Shown here: piece by piece, positions 1-6,465 of the stretch
Layout: each line of letters opens with the position of its first letter
Position numbering within the stretch: position 1 is the first letter of the stretch
Origin: Clostridiales bacterium UBA8960
Lineage (GTDB): Bacteria > Bacillota > Clostridia > Peptostreptococcales > Acidaminobacteraceae
Direction of reading: 5' to 3'
Assembly (NCBI GenBank): GCA_003482695.1
Contig: DMYC01000080.1
Coordinates: 1-9,891, forward strand
DNA length: 9,891 nt
Notes under the pieces: model-generated
Seen by the model: only the letters and a program-made list of their open reading frames with translations
Database searches by the model: none
What the model was told of the DNA's origin: nothing
Program-made: the position numbers and the translations under genes

Positions 1-185
1 TGTTTGTACTTAAAGGCAGTGAAGAACGATATTTGAGCATTCACAAATCGATCTTTATCTGTAAAATAAATTTTTTGACCCAATTCATGATTTGATTTTC
101 TATTAATTTTAACATATCTCGTGTCGTCATCCATGACAACCATGTATGTTTTACTTATTTCAACTATGATTCCTTTATATAGCAT
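1..185 (-). CDS. RsgI-like anti-sigma factor, N-terminal part (partial)
   Basis: The reverse strand encodes 61 residues from an ATG at 185 and runs off the left edge. It begins MLYKGIIVEI, followed by a stretch ending in VVMDDDTRYVKI and then ELGQKIYF. This resembles the RsgI N-terminal anti-sigma domain, a small beta fold of the form KGIVxEI...VVLTxDGxFxKI...xxGxEI. In that family the domain sits in the cytoplasm and holds a SigI-type sigma factor; a membrane segment and an extracellular sensing domain usually follow, but they would lie outside the window. A GAGGTGG ribosome binding site lies just upstream of the ATG. The usual sigI-rsgI order is not seen: a divergent gene starts 160 bases upstream, so this gene leads its unit. 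Family assignment rests on the short N-terminus only; the sensor domain and partner sigma factor are unknown. Confidence 0.72.
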   Translation of the reverse strand, partial: MLYKGIIVEISKTYMVVMDDDTRYVKINRKSNHELGQKIYFTDKDRFVNAQISFFTAFKYK

Positions 186-345
186 TTCAACCACCTCGCT
201 TACTTGTTATATTATACGAAAATTCAGCGTTTTTTTGGTGATTTTTTTAAAAGTTAATTTTATATTCACCATTAGTATGTCAAAATCACTATTTTTGATA
301 GTCGATTCAATATATGGGTATTTAATCAAATGAGGTGATCATGCG
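186..345. other. AT-rich divergent intergenic region
   Basis: This 160-base gap separates two divergently transcribed genes and must hold both promoters. Besides the leftward SigI-like candidate, it has a 6-base inverted repeat (TGGTGA at 236-241, TCACCA at 266-271) whose left arm overlaps that candidate's -35 element, and a small hairpin (ACTAT at 288-292, ATAGT at 298-302). A weak rightward promoter could be TTGATA (295-300) with TATTTA (319-324) at 18-base spacing. The rightward gene has a good AGGTGA ribosome binding site at 333-338. None of the regulatory roles can be confirmed from sequence alone. Confidence 0.4.
211..239 (-). promoter_or_regulatory. candidate SigI-type promoter for the rsgI-like gene
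   Basis: Read on the reverse strand, ACCAAA (239-234) starts a run of seven A residues. After 15 bases comes CGTA (218-215), which overlaps a TATAAT (216-211). Known SigI promoters have a C-rich/A-tract -35 element and a CGAA or CGWA -10 motif, so both halves resemble that class and rsgI genes are often autoregulated. A vegetative reading through TATAAT is possible, but no good TTGACA lies 16-18 bases upstream of it. The expected start of transcription would be about 20 bases before the ATG at 185. This is motif matching by eye only. Confidence 0.35.
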
Positions 346-828
346 ATGTACGACTTTAAAACTGCGATCAAACTGAATAGACTGTTGATTATCGTTTTGA
401 TCATCGGCGCCATCGGGTATGTGCTTTCCTCAAGCGAGAGCAAGCAAATCAATCATATGATGACAGGTTTGTCCATTAAACCTGACATGCCTTCCGATGT
501 TGAATCGATGGAAATCAGGCTCCAGGGTACCATAAACAAAAACTTGGTTACTGGATACCACTTTAATGGAAAAATGTATATTAGAGGTGAAGAATACAAC
601 ATTGGAAAGCAAAAAATCATAAAACTCGAAAATGGAAAAGAAGAGAACATGGGACAAATTTATTTCGATAAGGACATTTCAAAAGTTGCCATTTTAATAG
701 GCAATTGGTATAGTGGTGACGGAACGCTCATAATTGCACCCGCTTATGTCAGAACAGATGCTGTCGAAATTGCCAATTCGATTCTGGATGCGTATCTTAA
801 AGATCATCAAATTGACCCAATAGACTAA
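346..828 (+). CDS. membrane-anchored protein of unknown function
   Basis: I do not recognise this 160-residue protein. It has a short polar N-terminus with basic residues, one hydrophobic segment at about residues 13-28 (LLIIVLIIGAIGYVL), and then a soluble domain of about 130 residues. This predicts a signal anchor with the rest outside the membrane. The soluble part alternates short beta-like stretches (MEIRLQG, GKMYIRG, GQIYFD, KVAILIG, TLIIAPA) and ends in a helix (TDAVEIANSILDAYLK), so it is probably a small beta-rich extracytoplasmic domain. There are no cysteines or lipobox, and no catalytic motif is evident. The start is fixed by AGGTGA at 333-338, seven bases upstream; the ATG at 341 is in another frame. 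It is the first gene of a co-directional run, with the next gene starting 18 bases after its stop, so it may be an accessory part of the downstream ABC transporter. That link is inference from position. Confidence 0.8.
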   Translation: MYDFKTAIKLNRLLIIVLIIGAIGYVLSSSESKQINHMMTGLSIKPDMPSDVESMEIRLQGTINKNLVTGYHFNGKMYIRGEEYNIGKQKIIKLENGKEENMGQIYFDKDISKVAILIGNWYSGDGTLIIAPAYVRTDAVEIANSILDAYLKDHQIDPID

Positions 829-846
829 TATAAGGCGGTAAAGAAA

Positions 847-1629
847 TTGAAAAGAGGTTTAACAATCGGAAAGTTTGCACCACTTCATAAGGGCCATCAA
901 AAATTGATTGAACACGCGTTAAGCGAAATGGATGAATTATATGTCATCGTATACGATGCACCTAATCTTATAAATATCCCGTTGAGTTTAAGAGCGGCTT
1001 GGCTCAAAAAAATCTATCCCGAGGTCATCGTTATAGAAGCAAAAGATGTACCTAAGGATGTTGGTTGGACTGAAGAAATCCAACAAAAACACGAAGATTA
1101 TGTCTTGTCATTGATAGAAGGTGTCTCGATTGACGCTTTCTATTCAAGTGAAGCCTATGGCTTTCGAATGAGCAAAGCGCTTAACTGCAAAAATGTTGTC
1201 GTCGATTTGGGCCGATATGCCATCTCGATATCAGGTACTCAAATTCGTGAGAGCCTTTTTGAGAATAGGCATTTCTTAAACCCGATCGTCTATTCAGACT
1301 TCATCACCAAAGTAGCCGTTTTGGGTGAATCAGAGGGTCAGGTGAGAATCATCATAAACCATTTAGGTGAACTCAATAACACAATTGCAGCATTTAACCC
1401 GGAATGTGACGATGTAACGCACCTTGTGTATGGCTCAAATCAAGTGTTTTTTGCAGGTTTTTCTCATATGGATATTCCCGTTGGCTTTGACCTTTATTAT
1501 GTCATTGATGATGGTTTACGGCTCTTTCATAACCACATGGATGTTCCGGTCACCAAAATTTCGGGTTCAGTTGAGGCGATTTTGTCCACGATTCAAGACG
1601 ATTTGACACGTTTCAGAAAATTTAGATGA
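847..1629 (+). CDS. NadR-like nucleotidyltransferase with degenerate C-terminal kinase domain
   Basis: The 260-residue protein starts at TTG, since there is no in-frame ATG or GTG between the preceding in-frame stop and this codon and AAGGCGG lies at 832-838. Residues 1-145 match the NadR/NadM nucleotidyltransferase fold: GKFAPLHKGH at 8-17 holds the HxGH nucleotide-binding motif and ISGTQIR at 128-134 is the second signature. In NadR this domain adenylylates nicotinamide mononucleotide to NAD. In bifunctional NadR a ribosylnicotinamide kinase domain with a P-loop (GxESSGKS/T) follows. Here the same place reads VAVLGESEGQV (156-166), with the P-loop Lys and Ser/Thr gone. The half is only about 105 residues instead of roughly 170, yet it keeps a NadR-like FDLYYVIDDGLR (214-225). 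The kinase half is therefore probably inactive, and the substrate of the transferase half is uncertain. It lies between a membrane-anchored protein and an ABC exporter, 12 bases before the latter. Confidence 0.8.
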   Translation: MKRGLTIGKFAPLHKGHQKLIEHALSEMDELYVIVYDAPNLINIPLSLRAAWLKKIYPEVIVIEAKDVPKDVGWTEEIQQKHEDYVLSLIEGVSIDAFYSSEAYGFRMSKALNCKNVVVDLGRYAISISGTQIRESLFENRHFLNPIVYSDFITKVAVLGESEGQVRIIINHLGELNNTIAAFNPECDDVTHLVYGSNQVFFAGFSHMDIPVGFDLYYVIDDGLRLFHNHMDVPVTKISGSVEAILSTIQDDLTRFRKFR

Positions 1630-1641
1630 TAAGGGGTTATT

Positions 1642-2523
1642 ATGAATGTTATCGAGACACAAGACTTAACTAAATATTATGGTAAAGCACGTGGCATAGA
1701 AAATGTGACGTTACAGGTCAAAGAAGGGGAAATTTACGGTTTTATCGGCCCAAATGGCGCTGGTAAATCCACCACAATCCGCACTTTGATGGGACTAATT
1801 TTTCCGACGAGCGGCAGTGCACAAATATTTGGAATGGATTGTGTGAAAAATGGACCTAAAATCAGACGAGATGTCGGCTATTTACCTTCTGAAGTCTTTT
1901 ACTATGATAAAATGAAAGTCCATGAGTTGCTTAAATATACAGCTGGGTTTTATGAAAAAGACTGCACCCATCGCATGAATGAACTGGCTGAAATCATGGC
2001 ACTCGATTTAAACAAGCGCATAGAAGATTTGTCCTATGGCAACAAGAAAAAAGTGGGCATCGTACAGGGCTTGTTGCATTCTCCAAAACTCATCGTACTG
2101 GATGAACCCACAAGCGGACTTGATCCTTTAATGCAGAAGAAATTCTTTGACATCATAGAAAATGAAAACAAGAATGGCGCAACCGTTTTTTTCTCTTCTC
2201 ACATTTTAGCTGAAGTTCAAGCACTTTGCAGCCGCGTTGCCATCATTAAGGAAGGGCATATCATTAAGATCGATGATGTCAAATCCCTTAGTGGGGCGAA
2301 CTACAAGAAAATAACCCTGAAAGGTTCAAACTTGATTATGGATGACTTTTCGATCGAAGGCGTCACAAACATCGAACAGACGACCAATGGCGACAACACC
2401 GTTAAATTTTTCTTTAAAGGCGACATCAATCAAATTTTAAGCGTTATTGGGACACACAATTTGCTTGATGTGATGATCGAAGAACCCACTTTGGAAGAAA
2501 TTTTTATGCATTATTACAAGTAG
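1642..2523 (+). CDS. ABC transporter ATP-binding protein
   Basis: This is the 293-residue ATPase subunit of an ABC-2 type exporter, expected on the cytoplasmic face and paired with the two permeases that follow. Visible motifs, in order, are Walker A GPNGAGKST (36-44), a Q-loop region GYLPSE (79-84), the signature LSYGN (130-134, a variant of LSGGQ), Walker B LIVLDE (150-155) with the catalytic Glu at 155, D-loop SGLDP, and the switch His at 187 in SSH. All catalytic residues are intact. Residues from about 215 form the small C-terminal domain common in BcrA/CcmA-type drug and lantibiotic exporter ATPases, and the sequence GYLPSE fits that group. Substrate cannot be read from the ATPase. A ribosome binding site (AAGGGGTTATT) precedes the ATG, and the next gene starts 8 bases after the stop, so co-expression with the permeases is very likely. 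Confidence 0.95.
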   Translation: MNVIETQDLTKYYGKARGIENVTLQVKEGEIYGFIGPNGAGKSTTIRTLMGLIFPTSGSAQIFGMDCVKNGPKIRRDVGYLPSEVFYYDKMKVHELLKYTAGFYEKDCTHRMNELAEIMALDLNKRIEDLSYGNKKKVGIVQGLLHSPKLIVLDEPTSGLDPLMQKKFFDIIENENKNGATVFFSSHILAEVQALCSRVAIIKEGHIIKIDDVKSLSGANYKKITLKGSNLIMDDFSIEGVTNIEQTTNGDNTVKFFFKGDINQILSVIGTHNLLDVMIEEPTLEEIFMHYYK

Positions 2524-2531
2524 GTGAAAGC

Positions 2532-3338
2532 ATGGTGAATATATTTAGATATGAGTTTAAATCTTATATAAAATCAATATTGATTTGGAGTTTATCTATA
2601 TTTGCGATGATTTATTCCATGATGGTTTTTTATCCGACCTTCAGTTCTGATGTTGCACTTATTGATAAACTCATATCGAATTATCCTGAAGCTTTGCTCA
2701 AAGCATTTGGTATGAGTTCTGGATTGTCTATGGCTTCTGTACTCGGTTATTTTTCTTTCACATTTGCTTTCACTCAACTTTTATTGGCCGTTCAAGCGGC
2801 AAATTATGGTTTTTCGGTATTATCCGTGGAAGAGCGGGAGTTCACCGCCGATTATTTAATGTCAAAGCCGGTGTCGAGACATGAGATATTGTCTGCAAAA
2901 TGTGTTGCCGCTTTTTTAGCGCTATCCCTTACGAATTTCTTAACATGGGCTGCTGCTATTTCTGGAATTGAACTCTTTAGAAATGGCAATCCATATGAAC
3001 TCCGTTACATTGTTTTGCTGTTGTCGACGATCGTCATCTTTCAAATGCTTTTCTTTACTGTGGGCATGTTGGTCTCTGTTATGCTTAAACGCATCAGGAA
3101 CGTGCTTTCTTTTTCGCTTGCATTTGCTTTTGGCACATACATTCTAAACACGGTTCGGGCCATTGTTGGTGGTGATTTGCTGGGCTGGTTGTCGCCTTAT
3201 TATTATTTTGATCCTGTCTATATCCTTGAAAATGGATCGCTTAAAACCCCTTTGCTTTTCATGAGCTTTGTGATTGTTCTGGTCTCTATTGGCACAACTG
3301 TTTTTCTATACGGCAGACGCAACATACATTCACTTTAG
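2532..3338 (+). CDS. ABC-2 type permease, first of a paralogous pair
   Basis: This 268-residue integral membrane protein has six likely membrane segments, at about residues 15-34, 70-92, 124-147, 158-184, 190-208 and 240-260. Between segments 2 and 3 lies a cytoplasmic loop with EEREFTADYLMSKPVSR (100-116), a motif typical of the ABC-2 permease family where it probably contacts the ATPase. The start is supported by AGGTGAAAG at 2522-2530, which overlaps the stop codon of the ATPase gene. The protein is clearly related to the next gene product: both have an N-terminal YEFK/WELK segment, a PExLxKAFxM stretch, the loop motif and a C-terminal RR-N/D-xHxL tail. The two permeases probably form the heterodimeric membrane pore. 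Substrate is unknown; relatives export antimicrobial peptides, lipids or drugs. Confidence 0.9.
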   Translation: MVNIFRYEFKSYIKSILIWSLSIFAMIYSMMVFYPTFSSDVALIDKLISNYPEALLKAFGMSSGLSMASVLGYFSFTFAFTQLLLAVQAANYGFSVLSVEEREFTADYLMSKPVSRHEILSAKCVAAFLALSLTNFLTWAAAISGIELFRNGNPYELRYIVLLLSTIVIFQMLFFTVGMLVSVMLKRIRNVLSFSLAFAFGTYILNTVRAIVGGDLLGWLSPYYYFDPVYILENGSLKTPLLFMSFVIVLVSIGTTVFLYGRRNIHSL

Positions 3339-3347
3339 GGAGGCATT

Positions 3348-4142
3348 ATGCATATTCTTAAATGGGAACTAAAAGCAAACCTAAAATCATTGATCATATG
3401 GTCCGTCATATTTGTGGCGCTAATTTTTATGATGACTTCTGAGTTTTCGGCTTATTATGATAATCCAGAAATTTTGGACATTATGAATGCGATGCCTGAA
3501 TCCCTCATGAAAGCCTTTTCTATGGATTCTGCCAATTTAACGACTGCGGTTGGCTATGTCAGTGTCGTTTCACTTTACTTTTATTTAATGGCAAGCGTGT
3601 TTGCGATTCTGCTTGGCACCAATATCATATCCAAAGAAGAACGCGATAAGACCGCTGAATATTTAATGGTCATGCCGATTTCCAGAGAGCGTATCATCCT
3701 ATCCAAAATAATGGCTTCACTGATCAATTGCCTTATTCTTATTTTAGTCGTCATCAGTGCGACGATTATCTCGATGCGTCCTTACGCACTCGATGCACTT
3801 TTTTACGATTTTATGTGGCTGATGACGCAATCGATGTTTTTTTCCATGATGCTTTTTTTAAGCATAGGCATGCTCCTCGCAAGTATACTTAGGCGTTATA
3901 AAAGTTCAGGAAAAATCTCTGCATCGCTGTTGGTGTTTCTATATTTTCTAAGCATTTTGACCACATTGAGTGATAAAATTGAGTTTCTTAAGATCTTTAC
4001 GCCTTTTAAATATTTCGAGGCAAAAGACTTGATTGCAAATGGCCATCTCGATCTCACTTATGTCATCATTTCTTTATGCGTTATTATTGCTTCGTTCGTA
4101 GGCACGTTTTATATCTATCCACGTCGTGATTTACATTTATGA
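3348..4142 (+). CDS. ABC-2 type permease, second of a paralogous pair
   Basis: This 264-residue membrane protein also has about six membrane segments (roughly 15-30, 68-92, 119-142, 155-181, 190-207, 236-257). The loop motif is EERDKTAEYLMVMPISR (97-113), the counterpart of the motif in the upstream permease. It starts with ATG after GGGAGGC at 3339-3345, nine bases after the previous stop. The pair probably arose by tandem duplication and diverged, so that both copies are needed for one transporter. Its stop codon TGA overlaps an ATG of the next reading frame, which suggests translational coupling. Function is inferred from family and neighbours; the transported compound is unknown. Confidence 0.9.
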   Translation: MHILKWELKANLKSLIIWSVIFVALIFMMTSEFSAYYDNPEILDIMNAMPESLMKAFSMDSANLTTAVGYVSVVSLYFYLMASVFAILLGTNIISKEERDKTAEYLMVMPISRERIILSKIMASLINCLILILVVISATIISMRPYALDALFYDFMWLMTQSMFFSMMLFLSIGMLLASILRRYKSSGKISASLLVFLYFLSILTTLSDKIEFLKIFTPFKYFEAKDLIANGHLDLTYVIISLCVIIASFVGTFYIYPRRDLHL

Positions 4143-4149
4143 AGAGGTG
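4143..4149 (+). promoter_or_regulatory. ribosome binding site deciding the GNAT-Nudix start
   Basis: AGAGGTG lies four bases before the ATG at 4154. The in-frame ATG at 4139, which overlaps the upstream stop, would place this site inside the coding region and has no comparable site of its own. The ATG at 4154 is therefore the preferred start. Confidence 0.7.
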
Positions 4150-4153
4150 TGTT

Positions 4154-5209
4154 ATGTTGATTCGGTATGTGATACAATCTGATTTGGCTTCATGGCTTAA
4201 TTTGGCGGATGATGTTGCGCCAATATTCAGAGCGCCTGATATGTCAAGAGATCCTGAATTTTTGGACTATGTAAAATCCAAAATCGCAAAAAATGAAGCG
4301 CTCATCGCAATCGATTTGGCGACCAGCAGCTGCATGGGAATAATCGGTTTTTCAAGAACACATAATCGCATAACCTGGTTTGGTGTATATGAAATGCATC
4401 AGGGAAAAGGGGTTGGCACGAAATTACTTAGAACCGCGCTTGATGAACTTGATAGAAGCAGAGAAATCACAGTTGAAACCTATAGAGAAGACTATGCCCC
4501 CGGTTTGGCTGCGAGAAATGTATATAAGAAATTCGGTTTTCTTGAAATTGAGAACGGTCTTTATGACAAACTTGGAAATCCAATATGCAAGATGGCATTG
4601 TCACCGCCCGATGGAAGCATGATAAGTATGCTTGAACCGCTCCATTATCATAATCGTTCATTCTTTCCGATGAAACTCATAAGAGAAATTCATCATGGCG
4701 ATCTTGGACTCACCTCGAATCAAAGCTTTGATGAAATACCAGAGGTGAAGTATGAAGTCAGAAAATCCGCAAGGGCCATTTTGATAGATGCCCACGGAAA
4801 AGTGGCACTTTTGCATGTTGCCAAGGAGGGTTACTATAAATTGCCAGGTGGGGGCATCGAAGAAAATGAAGACGTGCTCACGGCTTTAAAGCGAGAGTTA
4901 AGAGAAGAAGTTGGTGCCGAGATCGAAGTTATTAACCCGGTTGGCATTATCGTGGAATATCGAGATTATTTCCAGCAATTACAATTCTCATATGCTTTTT
5001 TATGTCATGTCATAAGCCCTCTCATGGAACCAAAGATGACTGATCTTGAGAAAAGTCTGGGTTTTGAAGTGGTTTGGACGACCATTGACCATGCGATCGA
5101 TAAAACGGGGGAATATAAAGGCAATCTTTACATGCCGCGTTTTATTGCGATCCGAGATGCGACATTGCTGACAGAAGCTAAAAAAATATTAGGAAAGTCA
5201 ACACTCTGA
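4154..5209 (+). CDS. GNAT acetyltransferase - Nudix hydrolase fusion protein
   Basis: The protein has 351 residues from the ATG at 4154 (356 if the ATG at 4139 is used). Residues 1 to about 150 form a GNAT N-acyltransferase domain with the acetyl-CoA binding loop QGKGVG (83-88, pattern Q/RxxGxG) and the family's late NVYKKFGF segment. A linker of about 45 residues follows. Residues from about 198 form a Nudix hydrolase domain with a complete Nudix box at 233-255: G-x5-E-x7-REL-x-EE-x-G-A, keeping every metal-binding Glu. Nudix enzymes cleave nucleoside diphosphate-linked compounds; GNAT enzymes acylate amines. Both sites look intact, so the protein is probably bifunctional, but neither substrate can be told from sequence. 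The gene is the last of the operon, immediately downstream of the ABC permeases. Its final codons lie in the left arm of a terminator hairpin. Confidence 0.9.
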   Translation: MLIRYVIQSDLASWLNLADDVAPIFRAPDMSRDPEFLDYVKSKIAKNEALIAIDLATSSCMGIIGFSRTHNRITWFGVYEMHQGKGVGTKLLRTALDELDRSREITVETYREDYAPGLAARNVYKKFGFLEIENGLYDKLGNPICKMALSPPDGSMISMLEPLHYHNRSFFPMKLIREIHHGDLGLTSNQSFDEIPEVKYEVRKSARAILIDAHGKVALLHVAKEGYYKLPGGGIEENEDVLTALKRELREEVGAEIEVINPVGIIVEYRDYFQQLQFSYAFLCHVISPLMEPKMTDLEKSLGFEVVWTTIDHAIDKTGEYKGNLYMPRFIAIRDATLLTEAKKILGKSTL

Positions 5210-5230
5210 GATCAGTGTTGACTTTTTTTT
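5194..5230 (+). terminator. strong intrinsic terminator formed by convergent gene ends
   Basis: A 12-base arm AAAGTCAACACT (5194-5205) pairs perfectly with AGTGTTGACTTT (5214-5225), with an 8-base loop, and the T run continues to 5230. It should end the rightward operon. Both stop codons lie at the loop: TGA of the plus gene at 5207-5209, and that of the minus gene at 5214-5212. Read leftward, the hairpin is followed by only a short T stretch (TTT then CCT), so termination of the minus-strand gene is probably weaker. Confidence 0.92.
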
Positions 5231-6144
5231 ATCATGCAGTCGTATTTTGCAACCAAATGATGTGGGTGATAAGATGATTTTGCTTTTCGAATGCCTTCGA
5301 TACCCATATCCTGTTCACGGTTTACGTAAAGACAGCGGTTATATATCCGATTGGCCATCGCATGATTGATCGCTGTATAGGCACTTTGTATATTAGAATC
5401 CGCTTTTTCAATATGCACTAAAAATGTATCGTTTTGAATCATTTCGCCAAATGTAAGTGCAATGGGTTCTTTCTCGACGAAAATGAGGACGCCTTCAAGC
5501 CCTCTATTGGCATAAAGGTTCCAGTTGGTCAATATTTCATGTATACCATGGTATTCATGACACAAATCAGGTGTGTCTCCACAGCCGTACGAGATGCACC
5601 AATTCCTGGCGGCGGCTAATGCATCTTCAGCATTTGATTCACTTATTTCAGCCACTTCATATTGTCCCTCATATCGCTTCATGAATTGATTGAGATGGTT
5701 TTTCTTTTTGTGAAACTTGTTGCCTGTTAGATTGGCAAGGTCAATAGATTCATAGACGTAATCGAAGTCATCATGAATTGGTTCAATCGACTGTATAAGA
5801 TCTAAATCCGTTAAAACTTGCTTAAAATAATCGCCGATATGTCTCAGCTTAAGGGGTAAATCATGCGCCACACAGTACTTATGCCAGTTTAACGTAGCCT
5901 GTTTCAATGCTTCAAGATCGTGATAATCACCAATGGGTTCAGAGAACATCATGTTGAAGGGGTTGCGCGGCTGATAAACAAACCAAAGGTATCCATCTGA
6001 CTCATAGTAATGGATTTCATGCTTGCCTCGCCAAATCAATAAATTGGTTAAGTTCAAATCATGTATTTCGGAGATGTATTTTGAATAGTATGGTTTTAGT
6101 GCGTCATACGCTTCTTGAGTCAATGCCTTAAATGATTTTGTCAT
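5212..6144 (-). CDS. DUF2156 / LPG-synthase C-terminal domain-like protein
   Basis: The 310-residue protein matches the DUF2156 family, which shares its GNAT-like double fold with the C-terminal domain of phosphatidylglycerol lysyltransferase (MprF) and is related to Fem-type aminoacyl transferases. Supporting features are the basic stretch LTGNKFHKKKNHLNQF (139-154), the acceptor-fold segment ALTFGEM (229-235), and the family's closing motif VNREQDMGIEGIRKAKSSY (274-292) before HP. No membrane segments are seen, so this is the soluble form without the flippase domain of MprF. The family form suggests transfer of an amino acid to a lipid, peptide or other amine; the actual substrate is unknown. 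The start is ATG at 6144, six bases after GAGGTGAG (6159-6151 on the reverse strand). It converges on the exporter operon and shares its terminator. A weak promoter candidate on the reverse strand is TTGCAT near 6195, without a good -10. Confidence 0.85.
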   Translation of the reverse strand: MTKSFKALTQEAYDALKPYYSKYISEIHDLNLTNLLIWRGKHEIHYYESDGYLWFVYQPRNPFNMMFSEPIGDYHDLEALKQATLNWHKYCVAHDLPLKLRHIGDYFKQVLTDLDLIQSIEPIHDDFDYVYESIDLANLTGNKFHKKKNHLNQFMKRYEGQYEVAEISESNAEDALAAARNWCISYGCGDTPDLCHEYHGIHEILTNWNLYANRGLEGVLIFVEKEPIALTFGEMIQNDTFLVHIEKADSNIQSAYTAINHAMANRIYNRCLYVNREQDMGIEGIRKAKSSYHPHHLVAKYDCMIKKSQH

Positions 6145-6207
6145 ATTTTTCTCACCTCGAAAGTATGAATACCCATTTGATTAAAAAACATGCAATTGGT
6201 TTTAGGA

Positions 6208-6236
6208 TTGCTTTAACTTAAATATAGTGCTATAAT
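6208..6236 (+). promoter_or_regulatory. vegetative promoter of the thiamine operon
   Basis: TTGCTT (6208-6213), a 17-base spacer and TATAAT (6231-6236), with TG at 6228-6229 giving an extended -10 (TGCTATAAT), form a strong SigA-type promoter. Transcription should start near 6243, just before the riboswitch. Confidence 0.8.
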
Positions 6237-6251
6237 TAGCCGAACTGAATA

Positions 6252-6338
6252 TTTCGGGAGCTCATGAATGGGCTGAGAGGAAACTACAAGTTTCGACCGT
6301 ACCTGATTTGGATAATGCCAACGTAGGGAACCACGAAA
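6252..6338 (+). ncRNA. TPP riboswitch (THI element)
   Basis: The leader contains the conserved thi-box parts in order: GGGAGCTC, the pyrimidine-binding CTGAGA (6273-6278), a variable arm (GAAAC at 6280-6284 with GTTTC at 6290-6294), ACCTGATTTGGATAATGCCA (6301-6320), and ACGTAGGGAA (6321-6330), which contributes to pyrophosphate binding. The closing helix P1 is TTTCG (6252-6256) with CGAAA (6334-6338). It senses thiamine pyrophosphate and is expected to favour the terminator just downstream when TPP is plentiful, shutting off cytX, thiM and thiED. The nature of the downstream genes agrees with this. Confidence 0.96.
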
Positions 6339-6351
6339 GATTTTGATTTTT

Positions 6352-6385
6352 AGGGTTGCACCGTTTATGGGATGCAGCCCTTTTT
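6352..6385 (+). terminator. riboswitch-controlled intrinsic terminator
   Basis: AGGGTTGCA (6352-6360) pairs with TGCAGCCCT (6373-6381) with one G-U wobble and is followed by TTTTT (6381-6385). It lies 14 bases after the TPP aptamer and about 90 bases before cytX, the standard layout of a terminator-type expression platform. I could not identify the competing antiterminator pairing with confidence; AACC at 6329-6332 with GGTT at 6354-6357 is one possible nucleus. Confidence 0.85.
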
Positions 6386-6465
6386 ATATGCAAAATCATT
6401 TGTAAGCGGAAAAAACATTAAGAGATTCTCAGCCATTCATAAGCCCATCAGTCTATTAGACATTC

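Noticed and set aside
278..283. Perfect TTGACA on the minus strand as -35 element of the rsgI-like gene
   Set aside because: The nearest -10-like sequence (TATAAA, 264-259) is only 13 bases away, and at 17 bases there is only AAATTA, so a vegetative promoter here is poorly supported.
121..333. Open frame on the plus strand, 70 codons
   Set aside because: It runs antisense to the rsgI-like start and through the promoter region, has no ribosome binding site, and its composition (Ser/Ile/Phe-rich) is that of translated AT-rich non-coding DNA.
430..657. Two overlapping minus-strand open frames inside the first gene of the exporter operon
   Set aside because: They lack ribosome binding sites and recognisable sequence, and lie wholly opposite a gene with a good start and a membrane anchor.
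4139..4153. ATG overlapping the permease stop as start of the GNAT-Nudix gene
   Set aside because: The AGAGGTG site at 4143-4149 fits the next in-frame ATG at 4154. The GNAT domain begins directly there (MLIRYVIQSDL). The earlier start remains possible through coupling but is less likely.
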